A stretch of 13,791 bases of DNA from JBHIBC01 sp046758905. Its GTDB lineage: Bacteria; Acidobacteriota; Polarisedimenticolia; Gp22-AA2. Below are positions 1 to 6,627 of this stretch, one piece after another; the stretch's first letter is position 1; every line of letters starts with the position of its first letter. Below the pieces are notes generated by a model. It saw only the letters and a program-made list of their open reading frames with translations. It searched no databases and was not told the DNA's origin. The stretch lies in assembly GCA_046758905.1 (NCBI GenBank), contig JBHIBC010000071.1, forward strand, positions 1-13,791, read 5' to 3'. The translations under genes were made by a program, and so were the position numbers.

Positions 1-1051
1 CGTCCTGGCGCTCCTCTGTCCGGCCGGGGGCGCCCTGGCCGAGGAGCCTCCCGCGAGCCCGGTACTCTACACCGAGGCGCGCGAGCGGAGCGTGCAGGGG
101 ATGGTGCGGCTGCCGGGTTCGGTGGAGTCGCGCACCGTCAGCCTGGTCGCCAGCGAGGTGGAGGGTCTGGTCGAGTCGCTCCCGGCACGCGAGGGAGACC
201 GGGTGCACCGCGGCGATCCGCTGGCGACGCTCCGGACCACGAGCCTGGAGCTCCGCCTGCGCGCTTCGCGGGCCGAGCTGAAGGAGGCCGAATCCCGCAT
301 GAAGCTGGCGGAGGCGAACCTCGTGCGCGCGCGGGAGCTGCACGGCGAGCAGGTGCTGTCGCAGCAGGAGCTGGACGACGCGCGCTACGAGTTCGACGCC
401 TGGAGGGGTCGCGTCGAACGGCTGGAGGCCGAGATCCAGCAGATCGAGAACGATCTCGACCGATCCACCATCCGAGCGCCGTTTCACGGCACGGTGGTGT
501 CCGAGAGGACCGAGGTCGGCGAGTGGATCGCGGTGGGGGGCCCGGTGGTCGAGATGGTCTCCCTCGACGTCCTGGAGATCCGGATCGAGGTGCCGGAGCG
601 GTACTTCGCCCGTCTCACCCCGGGCTCCCGCACCGAGGTGAGCTTCGAGGCGCTGCCCGATTACACCGCCCGCGGCAGGGTGAGCGCCATCATCCCCCGG
701 GCGGACCCGCAGGCGCGCACCTTCCCGGTCAAGGTCCGGATCGAGAACCGCGACGGGCGAATCGGCGTGGGGATGCTCGCGCAGGTGGAGCTTCCTCTCG
801 GCGAGTCGTTCCGCGCCACCATCGTCCCCAAGGACGCCGTCGTCCGGGAGGGGCCGAACCAGTTCGTCTACCTGCTCAACGGTGACGGCTCCGTGGAGCG
901 GGTGCCGGTCAGGACCGGCACCGGCGTCGGGGCCTGGATCACCGTCCGCGGCGCGGTCCGGGCGGGACAGAAGGTGATCACCCGGGGGAACGAGCGCCTC
1001 AGGCCCGGACAGACGGTCCGGGGCGAGCCGCTGGAGTACAGCCTGCCGTGA
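1..1051 (+). CDS. RND efflux periplasmic adaptor (membrane fusion protein), 5' partial
   Basis: This is the periplasmic adaptor of an RND tripartite efflux pump, linking the inner-membrane pump to an outer-membrane channel. The reading frame is open from base 2, so the gene starts outside the window. The first visible residues, VLALLCPAGGALA followed by EEPP, look like the end of a signal peptide cut after ALA. A GTG at 92 is therefore not the start. Visible domains in order are a barrel-sandwich/lipoyl half (REGDRVHRGDPLATL), a short alpha-helical hairpin of charged heptads (about 248-460), the second lipoyl half (IRAPFHGTVVSERTEVGEWI), a beta-barrel and a membrane-proximal C-terminal domain (RAGQKVITRGNERLRPGQ). 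The short hairpin fits HlyD_D23/AcrA-type adaptors. The stop codon overlaps the pump start as GTGA, so the two are translationally coupled. Family assignment is firm; the substrate cannot be read from the sequence. Confidence 0.93.
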   Translation, partial: VLALLCPAGGALAEEPPASPVLYTEARERSVQGMVRLPGSVESRTVSLVASEVEGLVESLPAREGDRVHRGDPLATLRTTSLELRLRASRAELKEAESRMKLAEANLVRARELHGEQVLSQQELDDARYEFDAWRGRVERLEAEIQQIENDLDRSTIRAPFHGTVVSERTEVGEWIAVGGPVVEMVSLDVLEIRIEVPERYFARLTPGSRTEVSFEALPDYTARGRVSAIIPRADPQARTFPVKVRIENRDGRIGVGMLAQVELPLGESFRATIVPKDAVVREGPNQFVYLLNGDGSVERVPVRTGTGVGAWITVRGAVRAGQKVITRGNERLRPGQTVRGEPLEYSLP

Positions 1052-4000
1052 AGATCACCGAACTGTCGATACGCTACCCCGTCTCGACCACCGTGGGCGT
1101 CATCCTGCTGGTGATGTTCGGCGTCATCGGCCTGTCGATGCTGCCGATCCAGCTGACCCCCACCGTGGAGCGCCCGGAGATCACGGTCTCCACCGTCTGG
1201 CCGGGCGCCAGCCCGCAGGAGATGGAGCGCGAGATCATCGACGAGCAGGAGGAGCAGCTCAAGTCGCTCGAGGGCCTGGTCGAGATGGAGAGCAGCAGCT
1301 CCGACAGCCGCGGCGAGATCGTCCTCACATTCCAGGTCGGCACCGACCTCGACACCGCGCTCCTCAAGGTGTCGAACCGCCTGCAGCAGGTCCCGGAGTA
1401 CCCGGAGGACGCCGACAAGCCGGTCATCCGCAGCGTCGACGTGAACGCCGGTGCCATGGCCTGGTTCAGTCTGGAGCCGGCTCCGGAGGACGGCTTCGAG
1501 GGAGACATCTCCACCCTCTACCGGCTCGCCGACGAGTTCGTCAAGCCCGAGTTCGAGCGGGTCCCGGGGGTGGCGGCCGCCAACATCTACGGCGGGCGCG
1601 AGCGCGAGCTGCAGGTGATCGTCGACCCGGCGAAGCTGGCCTCCCGGCGGGTCACCCTGAACGACCTGGCGGCGGCCCTCGAGCGCGAGAACCGCAATTA
1701 CAGCGGCGGCGACTTCGACGAGGGGAAGCGGCGCTACGTCGTCCGCACCGTCGGCGAGTACCGCTCACCGGAGGACGTCGAGGACATCGTCGTCGCCGTC
1801 CGCAACGGCGTCCCGATCTACCTGCGCGACGTGGCCCGCGCCGAGCTCGGATACCACAAGCCGCGCGCGCGGGTCTACAACCGGGGCCGCCAGGTCCTGG
1901 CGATGAACGCCATCCGGGAGAGCGGCTCGAACGTCATGGAGGCGATGGCCGGGCTCCAGCGGAGCGTGGCGGGGCTCAACGCCGGCCTGCTCCGGGACGA
2001 GGGCCTGACGATCAAGCAGGTGTACGACGAGACGGACTACATCCGCCGGTCGATCGACCTGGTCCGGACCAGCCTGCTGATCGGCGGCCTGCTGGCGGCC
2101 ATCGTGCTGATGCTCTTCCTCCGGAGCTTCAGCACCACGCTGGTCATCGCCGTCGCCATGCCGATCAGCCTGGTCGGCACCCTGTTCTTCATGTGGTTCT
2201 TCGGCCGCTCGCTGAACGTCATCAGCCTGGCCGGGATGGCCTTCGCGGTCGGCATCGTCGTCGACAACTCGATCGTGGTCCTGGAGAACATCTACCGCCA
2301 CCGCCAGATGGGCAAGTCGCGCCCCAGGGCGGCGGCCGACGGCGCCTCCGAGGTGTGGGGCGCGGTCCTGGCCAGCACCCTGACCACCATCGCCGTGTTC
2401 GTCCCGGTCGTCTTCATCCGGGAGGAGGTCGGGCAGATGTTCGGCGACATCGCCATCGCCCTCAGCGTCGGGGTCGCGCTGAGCCTGCTGGTGGCCGTCA
2501 CGGTCATCCCGTCGCTGTCGGCCCGCATCCTCCACACCGCCGAGGGAGGGGGCCGCAGGCGCCGCGGCTTCCAGGACCTGTGGGGCGGCCTGGACCTCGC
2601 CGGCAGGTCGCGGGAGAACATCACGCGCGCGGTCCGGTGGATCATCGCCTCGACGCCGAGACGGCTGGCGGTGACCGTCGTCCTCACCTCGGCCGCGATC
2701 CTGCTGAGCCTGGCGATGAGGCCGCCGACCGAGTACCTGCCGCTGGGGAACCAGAACTTCCTGTTCGGGATCATGCAGCCGCCGCCGGGCTACAGCCTGG
2801 AGGAGGTGTCGAGGCTGCACGACGTCTACCTGGAGGAGCTCTCCCCTCTCTGGGAGCACGAGGCGGGGTCGCCGGAGGCGGAGGCGCTCCCCGGCGGGGG
2901 CATCCGGGAGTTCTGGTTCGTCTCCCTCAACGACCGCGCCTTCATGGGGGCGAGCGCCAACGAGGCGCTGCGCGTGCGCGAGCTGGAGCCCGAGTTCAGG
3001 CGGGCCAACGCCCGGATCCCCGGGGCCTTCGCCTTCATCCAGCAGGCCAGCATCTTCCAGAACGACCTCCTGGAGGGCCGGAGCATCGACGTCGAGATCA
3101 CCGGGCCCGACCTCGAGCATCTGATCGCGCTGGGGCGGGAGGTGTTCTTCAAGGTCATGGAGAAGATGCCGGGAGCGCAGGCGCGGCCCGTCCCCAGCCT
3201 CGACCTGGGCAACCCCGAGGTCCGCGTGGTGACCCACCGGCGGCGGGCGGCCGAGCTCGGCCTGTCGAACCGGGAGCTGGGATACGCCGTCAGCGCGCTG
3301 GTCGACGGAGCCAAGGCGACCGACTATCAGCACGACGGGCTGGAGATCGACCTCCGGCTGATGGCGGAGGAGGGGTTCGCCCACCGCACCCACCTCCTGG
3401 AGCAGATGCCGATCGCCGCCCCGGACGGACAGCTGGTGACCCTCGGCTCGGTCGCCCATATCGAGGTGGTCAACGGCCCGGTCCAGATCAACCACGGCGA
3501 GCGACAGCGCACCATCGCCATCCAGGTCGGCCCGCCGAAGGAGATGCCGCTCGAGAGCGCGATGAAGGTGATCGACGAGGACGTCGTCCGCCCGATGCGC
3601 GAGGCCGGGCGCCTGGGGGGCACCTACCGCGCCCGCCTGACCGGGACCGCCGACAAGCTGGTCCAGACCGGGCGCGCCATGTTCTGGAACATCCTGCTGG
3701 CGCTGGCGATCACCTACCTCCTGATGGCGGCGCTGTTCGAGAGCTTCCTGTACCCGCTCGTGATCATGTTCAGCGTGCCGCTCGCGGCGCTCGGGGGATT
3801 CATGGGGCTGCGGGTGGTCAACCTGTTCGTCGACCAGAAGCTGGACGTCCTCACGATGCTCGGCTTCGTCATCCTCATCGGGACGGTCGTCAACAACGCC
3901 ATCCTGATCGTGCACCAGTCCCTGAACCACATGCGCGCCGAGGGGATGGCGCCGCGCGAGGCGATCGGCGCCGCGGTCCACAACCGGATCCGCCCGATCT

Positions 4001-4251
4001 TCATGAGCGTCGGAACCTCGGTCCTGGGGATGCTGCCGCTGGTGCTGTTTCCGGGGGCCGGGTCGGAGCTGTACCGCGGCCTCGGGGCGGTGGTGATCGG
4101 AGGGTTGATCGTCTCGACCCTCTTCACGCTGGTCCTCGTCCCCTCGCTCTTCAGCTTGGCCCTCGACGCCGGCTCGGCGATCGCGGCGCGCATGCGCGAT
4201 CTGCCGGGTCTCGCCGCGCGGCCCGAGGGCGGCCCGGCCGCCGCTCCATGA
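1048..4251 (+). CDS. RND efflux transporter, inner-membrane permease (AcrB/HAE-like)
   Basis: This is a proton-driven RND pump of the AcrB/MFP-coupled type, expelling drugs, lipids or other hydrophobic compounds. At 1067 residues it has the normal length. It starts at GTG 1048, giving MKITELSIRYPVSTT, the typical cytoplasmic N-terminus before TM1. The usual two-fold layout is visible: TM1, a large periplasmic loop (about 35-335), TM2-6, a cytoplasmic linker, TM7, a second large loop (about 565-875) and TM8-12. TM4 carries the proton-relay acid D406 in GIVVDNSIVVLEN, but the second acid of AcrB is N407. In TM10 the segment VVNNAILIV has N949 where AcrB has Lys940. Pumps of the VDN-SIVVLEN type are common outside proteobacterial AcrB, so this looks like a clade feature rather than damage. 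The gene is coupled to the adaptor; no TolC-like gene follows. Substrate unknown. Confidence 0.95.
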   Translation: MKITELSIRYPVSTTVGVILLVMFGVIGLSMLPIQLTPTVERPEITVSTVWPGASPQEMEREIIDEQEEQLKSLEGLVEMESSSSDSRGEIVLTFQVGTDLDTALLKVSNRLQQVPEYPEDADKPVIRSVDVNAGAMAWFSLEPAPEDGFEGDISTLYRLADEFVKPEFERVPGVAAANIYGGRERELQVIVDPAKLASRRVTLNDLAAALERENRNYSGGDFDEGKRRYVVRTVGEYRSPEDVEDIVVAVRNGVPIYLRDVARAELGYHKPRARVYNRGRQVLAMNAIRESGSNVMEAMAGLQRSVAGLNAGLLRDEGLTIKQVYDETDYIRRSIDLVRTSLLIGGLLAAIVLMLFLRSFSTTLVIAVAMPISLVGTLFFMWFFGRSLNVISLAGMAFAVGIVVDNSIVVLENIYRHRQMGKSRPRAAADGASEVWGAVLASTLTTIAVFVPVVFIREEVGQMFGDIAIALSVGVALSLLVAVTVIPSLSARILHTAEGGGRRRRGFQDLWGGLDLAGRSRENITRAVRWIIASTPRRLAVTVVLTSAAILLSLAMRPPTEYLPLGNQNFLFGIMQPPPGYSLEEVSRLHDVYLEELSPLWEHEAGSPEAEALPGGGIREFWFVSLNDRAFMGASANEALRVRELEPEFRRANARIPGAFAFIQQASIFQNDLLEGRSIDVEITGPDLEHLIALGREVFFKVMEKMPGAQARPVPSLDLGNPEVRVVTHRRRAAELGLSNRELGYAVSALVDGAKATDYQHDGLEIDLRLMAEEGFAHRTHLLEQMPIAAPDGQLVTLGSVAHIEVVNGPVQINHGERQRTIAIQVGPPKEMPLESAMKVIDEDVVRPMREAGRLGGTYRARLTGTADKLVQTGRAMFWNILLALAITYLLMAALFESFLYPLVIMFSVPLAALGGFMGLRVVNLFVDQKLDVLTMLGFVILIGTVVNNAILIVHQSLNHMRAEGMAPREAIGAAVHNRIRPIFMSVGTSVLGMLPLVLFPGAGSELYRGLGAVVIGGLIVSTLFTLVLVPSLFSLALDAGSAIAARMRDLPGLAARPEGGPAAAP

Positions 4252-4270
4252 GCGGGGGCGCCGCTCGCCC

Positions 4271-4284
4271 GCCGCCGAGGCGGC
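4271..4284 (+). terminator. weak GC hairpin after the RND gene
   Basis: GCCGCC-GA-GGCGGC is a perfect short inverted repeat 19 bases after the RND stop codon. With a realistic 4-base loop it forms about a 6-bp stem. There is no following T-run, so it is at best a weak or Rho-assisted stop, and such palindromes are frequent by chance in DNA this rich in GC. Confidence 0.2.
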
Positions 4285-4292
4285 GCGGGGCG

Positions 4293-4320
4293 TTCGCGCG
4301 CGTCGGGCGCGGTGTATGAT
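4293..4320 (+). promoter_or_regulatory. possible sigma70-type promoter for the alpha/beta hydrolase
   Basis: TATGAT at 4315-4320 matches the TATAAT consensus at 5 of 6 positions and stands out in this GC-rich stretch. A 16-bp spacer separates it from a poor -35 candidate, TTCGCG (4293-4298). Transcription would begin near 4327, directly at the Shine-Dalgarno of the GTG 4340 start. The ATG at 4316 lies inside this -10 box and would not be in the transcript. The -35 is weak, so confidence is limited. Confidence 0.4.
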
Positions 4321-4326
4321 CTCGCC

Positions 4327-4333
4327 GGAGGGA
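4327..4333 (+). promoter_or_regulatory. Shine-Dalgarno that sets the GTG 4340 start
   Basis: GGAGGGA lies about 7 bases before GTG 4340, in frame with the hydrolase. No comparable site precedes ATG 4316, so this site decides the start in favour of 4340. Confidence 0.6.
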
Positions 4334-4339
4334 CGCGCC

Positions 4340-5233
4340 GTGCGCGCGCTGGGCACCCTGTTGATCGCAGTCGCGCTGTTCGCCTGCCAGAGGTCCCCGG
4401 CCGACCGGCCGAGGGAGGCCCCGGAGCCCTACGGGGCGGCCGCGGAGGGACGGGCGACCTCGTCCGACGGCGTCCGGGTCCACTACCGCGTCGCCGGCGC
4501 CGGCTCCCCGGCCCTCGTCTTCGTGCACGGCTGGTGCTGCGACGCCTCCTACTGGGACGCGCAGCTGCGGCACTTCGCGCCGCGGCACCGCGTCGTCGCG
4601 GTCGATCTGGCCGGACACGGCCCGTCCGGCACGGGGCGGACCTCCTGGACGATCCCCGCCTTCGCGTCCGACGTCCGGGCCGTGGTGGAATCCCTCGATC
4701 TCGGGCCGGCCATCCTCGTCGGGCACTCGATGGGCGGAGCGGTGATCCTCGAGGCCGCGCGGATGATGCCGGAGCGCGTGATCGGGCTGGTACCGGTCGA
4801 CAGCCTGCACGACGTGGCCTCCCTGCCCACGGCCGAGGCGGCGAAGCCGTTCGTCGACTCCTTCCGCGGGGACTTCGCGGCAGCCACGCGCGCCATGGTC
4901 CGCCGCCTGTTCCCGAAGGACGCCGATCCGGCCCTGGTGAACCGGGTGGGCGAGGACATGGCCCAGGCCTCGCCCGCGATCGCCGTCCCCGCGCTCGAGG
5001 GGATGTTCGCCTACGACGCCGCGGGAGCGCTGCGGGAGATCGAGATGCCGATCCACGCCATCAACGGGGACGTCGTCCCCACCGACCTGGAGGGGAACCG
5101 CACCCTCGCGCCGCAGTTCAAGGCCACCGTCGTGCCCGGCGTCGGCCATTTCCCCATGCTGGAGGCCCCGGAGCGCTTCAACCGCGTCCTGGGGGAGGTC
5201 GTCCGGGAGATCGCGGCCGCCTCCGGCCCGTAG
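4340..5233 (+). CDS. alpha/beta hydrolase, predicted lipoprotein
   Basis: This is an alpha/beta-hydrolase-fold enzyme of about 297 residues, probably an esterase or related hydrolase acting outside the cytoplasm. GTG 4340 was chosen because of a good Shine-Dalgarno and because it yields a compact export signal, MRALGTLLIAVALFAC, with C16 as a possible lipid-anchored cysteine; F at -2 is less usual in a lipobox. The oxyanion motif is HGWCCD (H63). The nucleophile elbow is GHSMGG with S130, and the likely catalytic His is H270 in VPGVGHFPMLEAPERF. The acid is probably D244 in INGDVVPTD. A cap region separates the nucleophile from the last two. The WCCD cysteine pair beside the oxyanion loop is a distinctive detail. 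It stands alone between the RND pair and the DUF4097 gene. Haloperoxidase-like or lactonase activity cannot be excluded; the substrate is unknown. Confidence 0.88.
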   Translation: MRALGTLLIAVALFACQRSPADRPREAPEPYGAAAEGRATSSDGVRVHYRVAGAGSPALVFVHGWCCDASYWDAQLRHFAPRHRVVAVDLAGHGPSGTGRTSWTIPAFASDVRAVVESLDLGPAILVGHSMGGAVILEAARMMPERVIGLVPVDSLHDVASLPTAEAAKPFVDSFRGDFAAATRAMVRRLFPKDADPALVNRVGEDMAQASPAIAVPALEGMFAYDAAGALREIEMPIHAINGDVVPTDLEGNRTLAPQFKATVVPGVGHFPMLEAPERFNRVLGEVVREIAAASGP

Positions 5234-5244
5234 GGGGCGGGGAT

Positions 5245-5261
5245 TCCCGGAACCTCCGGGA
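5245..5261 (+). repeat. inverted repeat between hydrolase and DUF4097 genes
   Basis: TCCCGGA-ACC-TCCGGGA is a perfect 7-bp stem with a 3-base loop, 11 bases after the hydrolase stop. No T-run follows. It could weaken read-through into the downstream gene or be a binding site. I found no good promoter in the remaining 67 bases before the next start. Confidence 0.35.
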
Positions 5262-5315
5262 CCGTCCGCGCGTACCAATGACCCTGGTCCGAATCGAGGG
5301 GCGCTCCCCGGACCG

Positions 5316-5322
5316 AAAGGAG
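5316..5322 (+). promoter_or_regulatory. strong Shine-Dalgarno for the DUF4097 gene
   Basis: AAAGGAG sits 6 bases before ATG 5329. It picks this ATG over the in-frame ATG 5278 and ATG 5323, and over the long open frame extending back to 4312. Confidence 0.75.
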
Positions 5323-5328
5323 ATGACG

Positions 5329-6507
5329 ATGCGCAGAACTCCGGCACGTATCGCGTGGTCCCTGTCGTGCCTGCTCCTGCTCACCCCCCTCGCCGCCGCC
5401 GAGGTCACCCGGACGCTGGAGGTTGATCTGTCCGGGGAGGAGTCCGGCGCGTTCGCCATCGAGAACCTGGCGGGCGCTCTGGTGGTCCGGCCGGGCTCGG
5501 GCGAGCGGGCCGTCGCGACGGCGACGGTCCACGCGGAGAGCACCGATCTGGCCGACGCGGTGCGCTTCGAGCGCGTCGACGGACGCCCGGGGCGCACCAC
5601 CCTCAGGGTCCGCTATCCGCTCGACGAGCACCGGACGTTCCGCTACCCCGCCGGCGCGGGGGGCGGCCTCCTCTCCCGCATCTTCGGGTCCGGGGGGAGC
5701 ACGACCCGCACCAGCTACGACGGCCGCCGCGTGACGGTGAGCAGCGGCAGAGGCGTGCTGCTGTACGCCGACATCGAGGTCCGGCTGCCCGCGCGCCCGG
5801 TCGATGCGGCCTTCAGCAACGCCGCCGGCCCGATGAGCGCGAATCGGGTCGAGGGGTCGTTCCGGTTCGACACCGGCTCCGGAGACGTGGCCATCGACGA
5901 GGTCCGGGGGTCGGTCGAGGTCGACACCGGATCGGGGGACGTCGCGATCGAGGACGCCGCCGGCAAGGTCCGGGTCGAGACGGGCTCTGGGGACGTCAGC
6001 GCCTCCCGGGTCGAGGGGACGTTCTCCTGCGACACCGGCAGCGGCGACTGCGTGGTCGAGGAGCTCCGGGGCGACAGGTTCGACGGCGACACCGGGTCGG
6101 GGAACATCACCGTGCGCTCATCGAGCGTGGGCCGGATCACGGCCGACACGGGGTCCGGGGACATCAGCGTCGAGCAGACCGACCTGGAGCGCCTGCGGGC
6201 GGACACAGGGTCGGGCGACATCGACCTCTCCACCACCGGCGAACGGTTGAGCGAGGTCGAGGCCGACACCGGCAGCGGCGACGTGACCCTGAGGCTGGGG
6301 CCGGAAGCCTCCTTCGAGGTGATCGCCGAGCAGGGGAGCGGCGAGCTGGTGAGCGCCTACCCCGACGCACGGCCGATCCAGCGCGACCGGCAGCTGATCG
6401 GGTACCGGCGCGGCGACGCCCGCATCCGGATCCGGGTCGAGACCGGCTCCGGCGACGTGCGGATCGAGCCGGGAAGCGCCTCGGCGCGCAGGTCCGACCC
6501 GAAATAG
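5329..6507 (+). CDS. secreted DUF4097-type beta-solenoid protein with TGSGD repeats
   Basis: This is a 392-residue exported protein resembling the DUF4097 (putative adhesin) family, whose biochemical function is not established. Residues 1-24 (MRRTPARIAWSLSC...PLAAA) form a clean Sec signal with predicted cleavage before E25. Residues about 25-180 form an N-terminal beta domain with a Gly/Ser-rich stretch near 108-125. From D181 onward come nine [D/E]TGSG[D/N] units spaced 18-21 residues apart, plus one decayed QGSGE. Each is followed by a short hydrophobic strand, as expected for one turn of a right-handed beta-solenoid. Two cysteines flank the fourth unit and might pair. The frame is open well upstream, but the Shine-Dalgarno and signal peptide fix the start. 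Members of this family often sit near envelope-stress genes; none is seen here. Adhesin or ligand-binding roles are possibilities only. Confidence 0.88.
   Translation: MRRTPARIAWSLSCLLLLTPLAAAEVTRTLEVDLSGEESGAFAIENLAGALVVRPGSGERAVATATVHAESTDLADAVRFERVDGRPGRTTLRVRYPLDEHRTFRYPAGAGGGLLSRIFGSGGSTTRTSYDGRRVTVSSGRGVLLYADIEVRLPARPVDAAFSNAAGPMSANRVEGSFRFDTGSGDVAIDEVRGSVEVDTGSGDVAIEDAAGKVRVETGSGDVSASRVEGTFSCDTGSGDCVVEELRGDRFDGDTGSGNITVRSSSVGRITADTGSGDISVEQTDLERLRADTGSGDIDLSTTGERLSEVEADTGSGDVTLRLGPEASFEVIAEQGSGELVSAYPDARPIQRDRQLIGYRRGDARIRIRVETGSGDVRIEPGSASARRSDPK
5869..6459 (+). repeat. coding repeat array encoding [D/E]TGSG[D/N] units
   Basis: Nine degenerate copies of a 54-63 bp unit encode the TGSG motif, eight of them consecutive and the last after a gap holding a degenerate unit. 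The serine codon varies among TCC, TCG, TCT and AGC between units, and glycine codons vary too. The protein motif is therefore kept while the DNA has diverged, which indicates an old duplication under selection rather than a recent slippage expansion. Confidence 0.85.
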
Positions 6508-6565
6508 GCCGCACCGATCCGGCCCCCGGGACGACCGCGCCCGGACGGCCCCTCTGATCCCTCCG

Positions 6566-6584
6566 GCCGGGTTCATTACCCGGC
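6566..6584 (+). repeat. inverted repeat overlapping a -35 box (candidate operator or terminator)
   Basis: GCCGGGT-TCATT-ACCCGGC is a perfect 7-bp inverted repeat with a 5-base centre. It covers the proposed -35 hexamer at 6572-6577 entirely. That position suits a repressor operator, but the same sequence could act as a hairpin terminator for the DUF4097 gene 59 bases upstream; there is no T-run. Confidence 0.45.
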
Positions 6585-6600
6585 GCGCCTCCGGTAGAAT
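6572..6600 (+). promoter_or_regulatory. sigma70-type promoter for the amine oxidase operon
   Basis: TTCATT (6572-6577), a 17-bp spacer and TAGAAT (6595-6600) form a plausible promoter. The -10 matches 5 of 6 consensus bases and the -35 matches 3 of 6. Transcription would start near 6607. That leaves a leader of about 21 bases containing GGAGG (6612-6616) before ATG 6628. It is the only AT-rich patch between 6508 and 6627. Confidence 0.55.
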
Positions 6601-6627
6601 GGCGTCCTCCCGGAGGCCCGCCGGACG

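Noticed and set aside
92..94. GTG at 92 as the start of the periplasmic adaptor
   Set aside because: The frame is open to base 2 and the upstream residues form the end of a signal peptide, so the true start lies outside the window.
2193..4319. 708-codon plus-strand frame inside the RND gene
   Set aside because: It is a shifted frame of the RND coding sequence, with Arg/Gly/Pro-rich low-complexity translation and no recognisable domain.
1765..4356. Very long open frame on the minus strand opposite the RND gene
   Set aside because: Its translation is rich in Arg, Asp, His and Gln with no family motif, and it lies antisense to a clear RND permease. High GC content removes stop codons from this frame.
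4312..5328. Possible N-terminal extension or fusion of the DUF4097 gene, whose frame is open back to 4312
   Set aside because: The extension overlaps the hydrolase gene in another frame and is Arg/Gly-rich. A strong Shine-Dalgarno plus a signal peptide place the start at 5329.
5869..6459. TGSGD array considered as a CRISPR or non-coding tandem repeat
   Set aside because: The period is set by codons, the DNA units are diverged, and there are no unique spacers between identical repeats.
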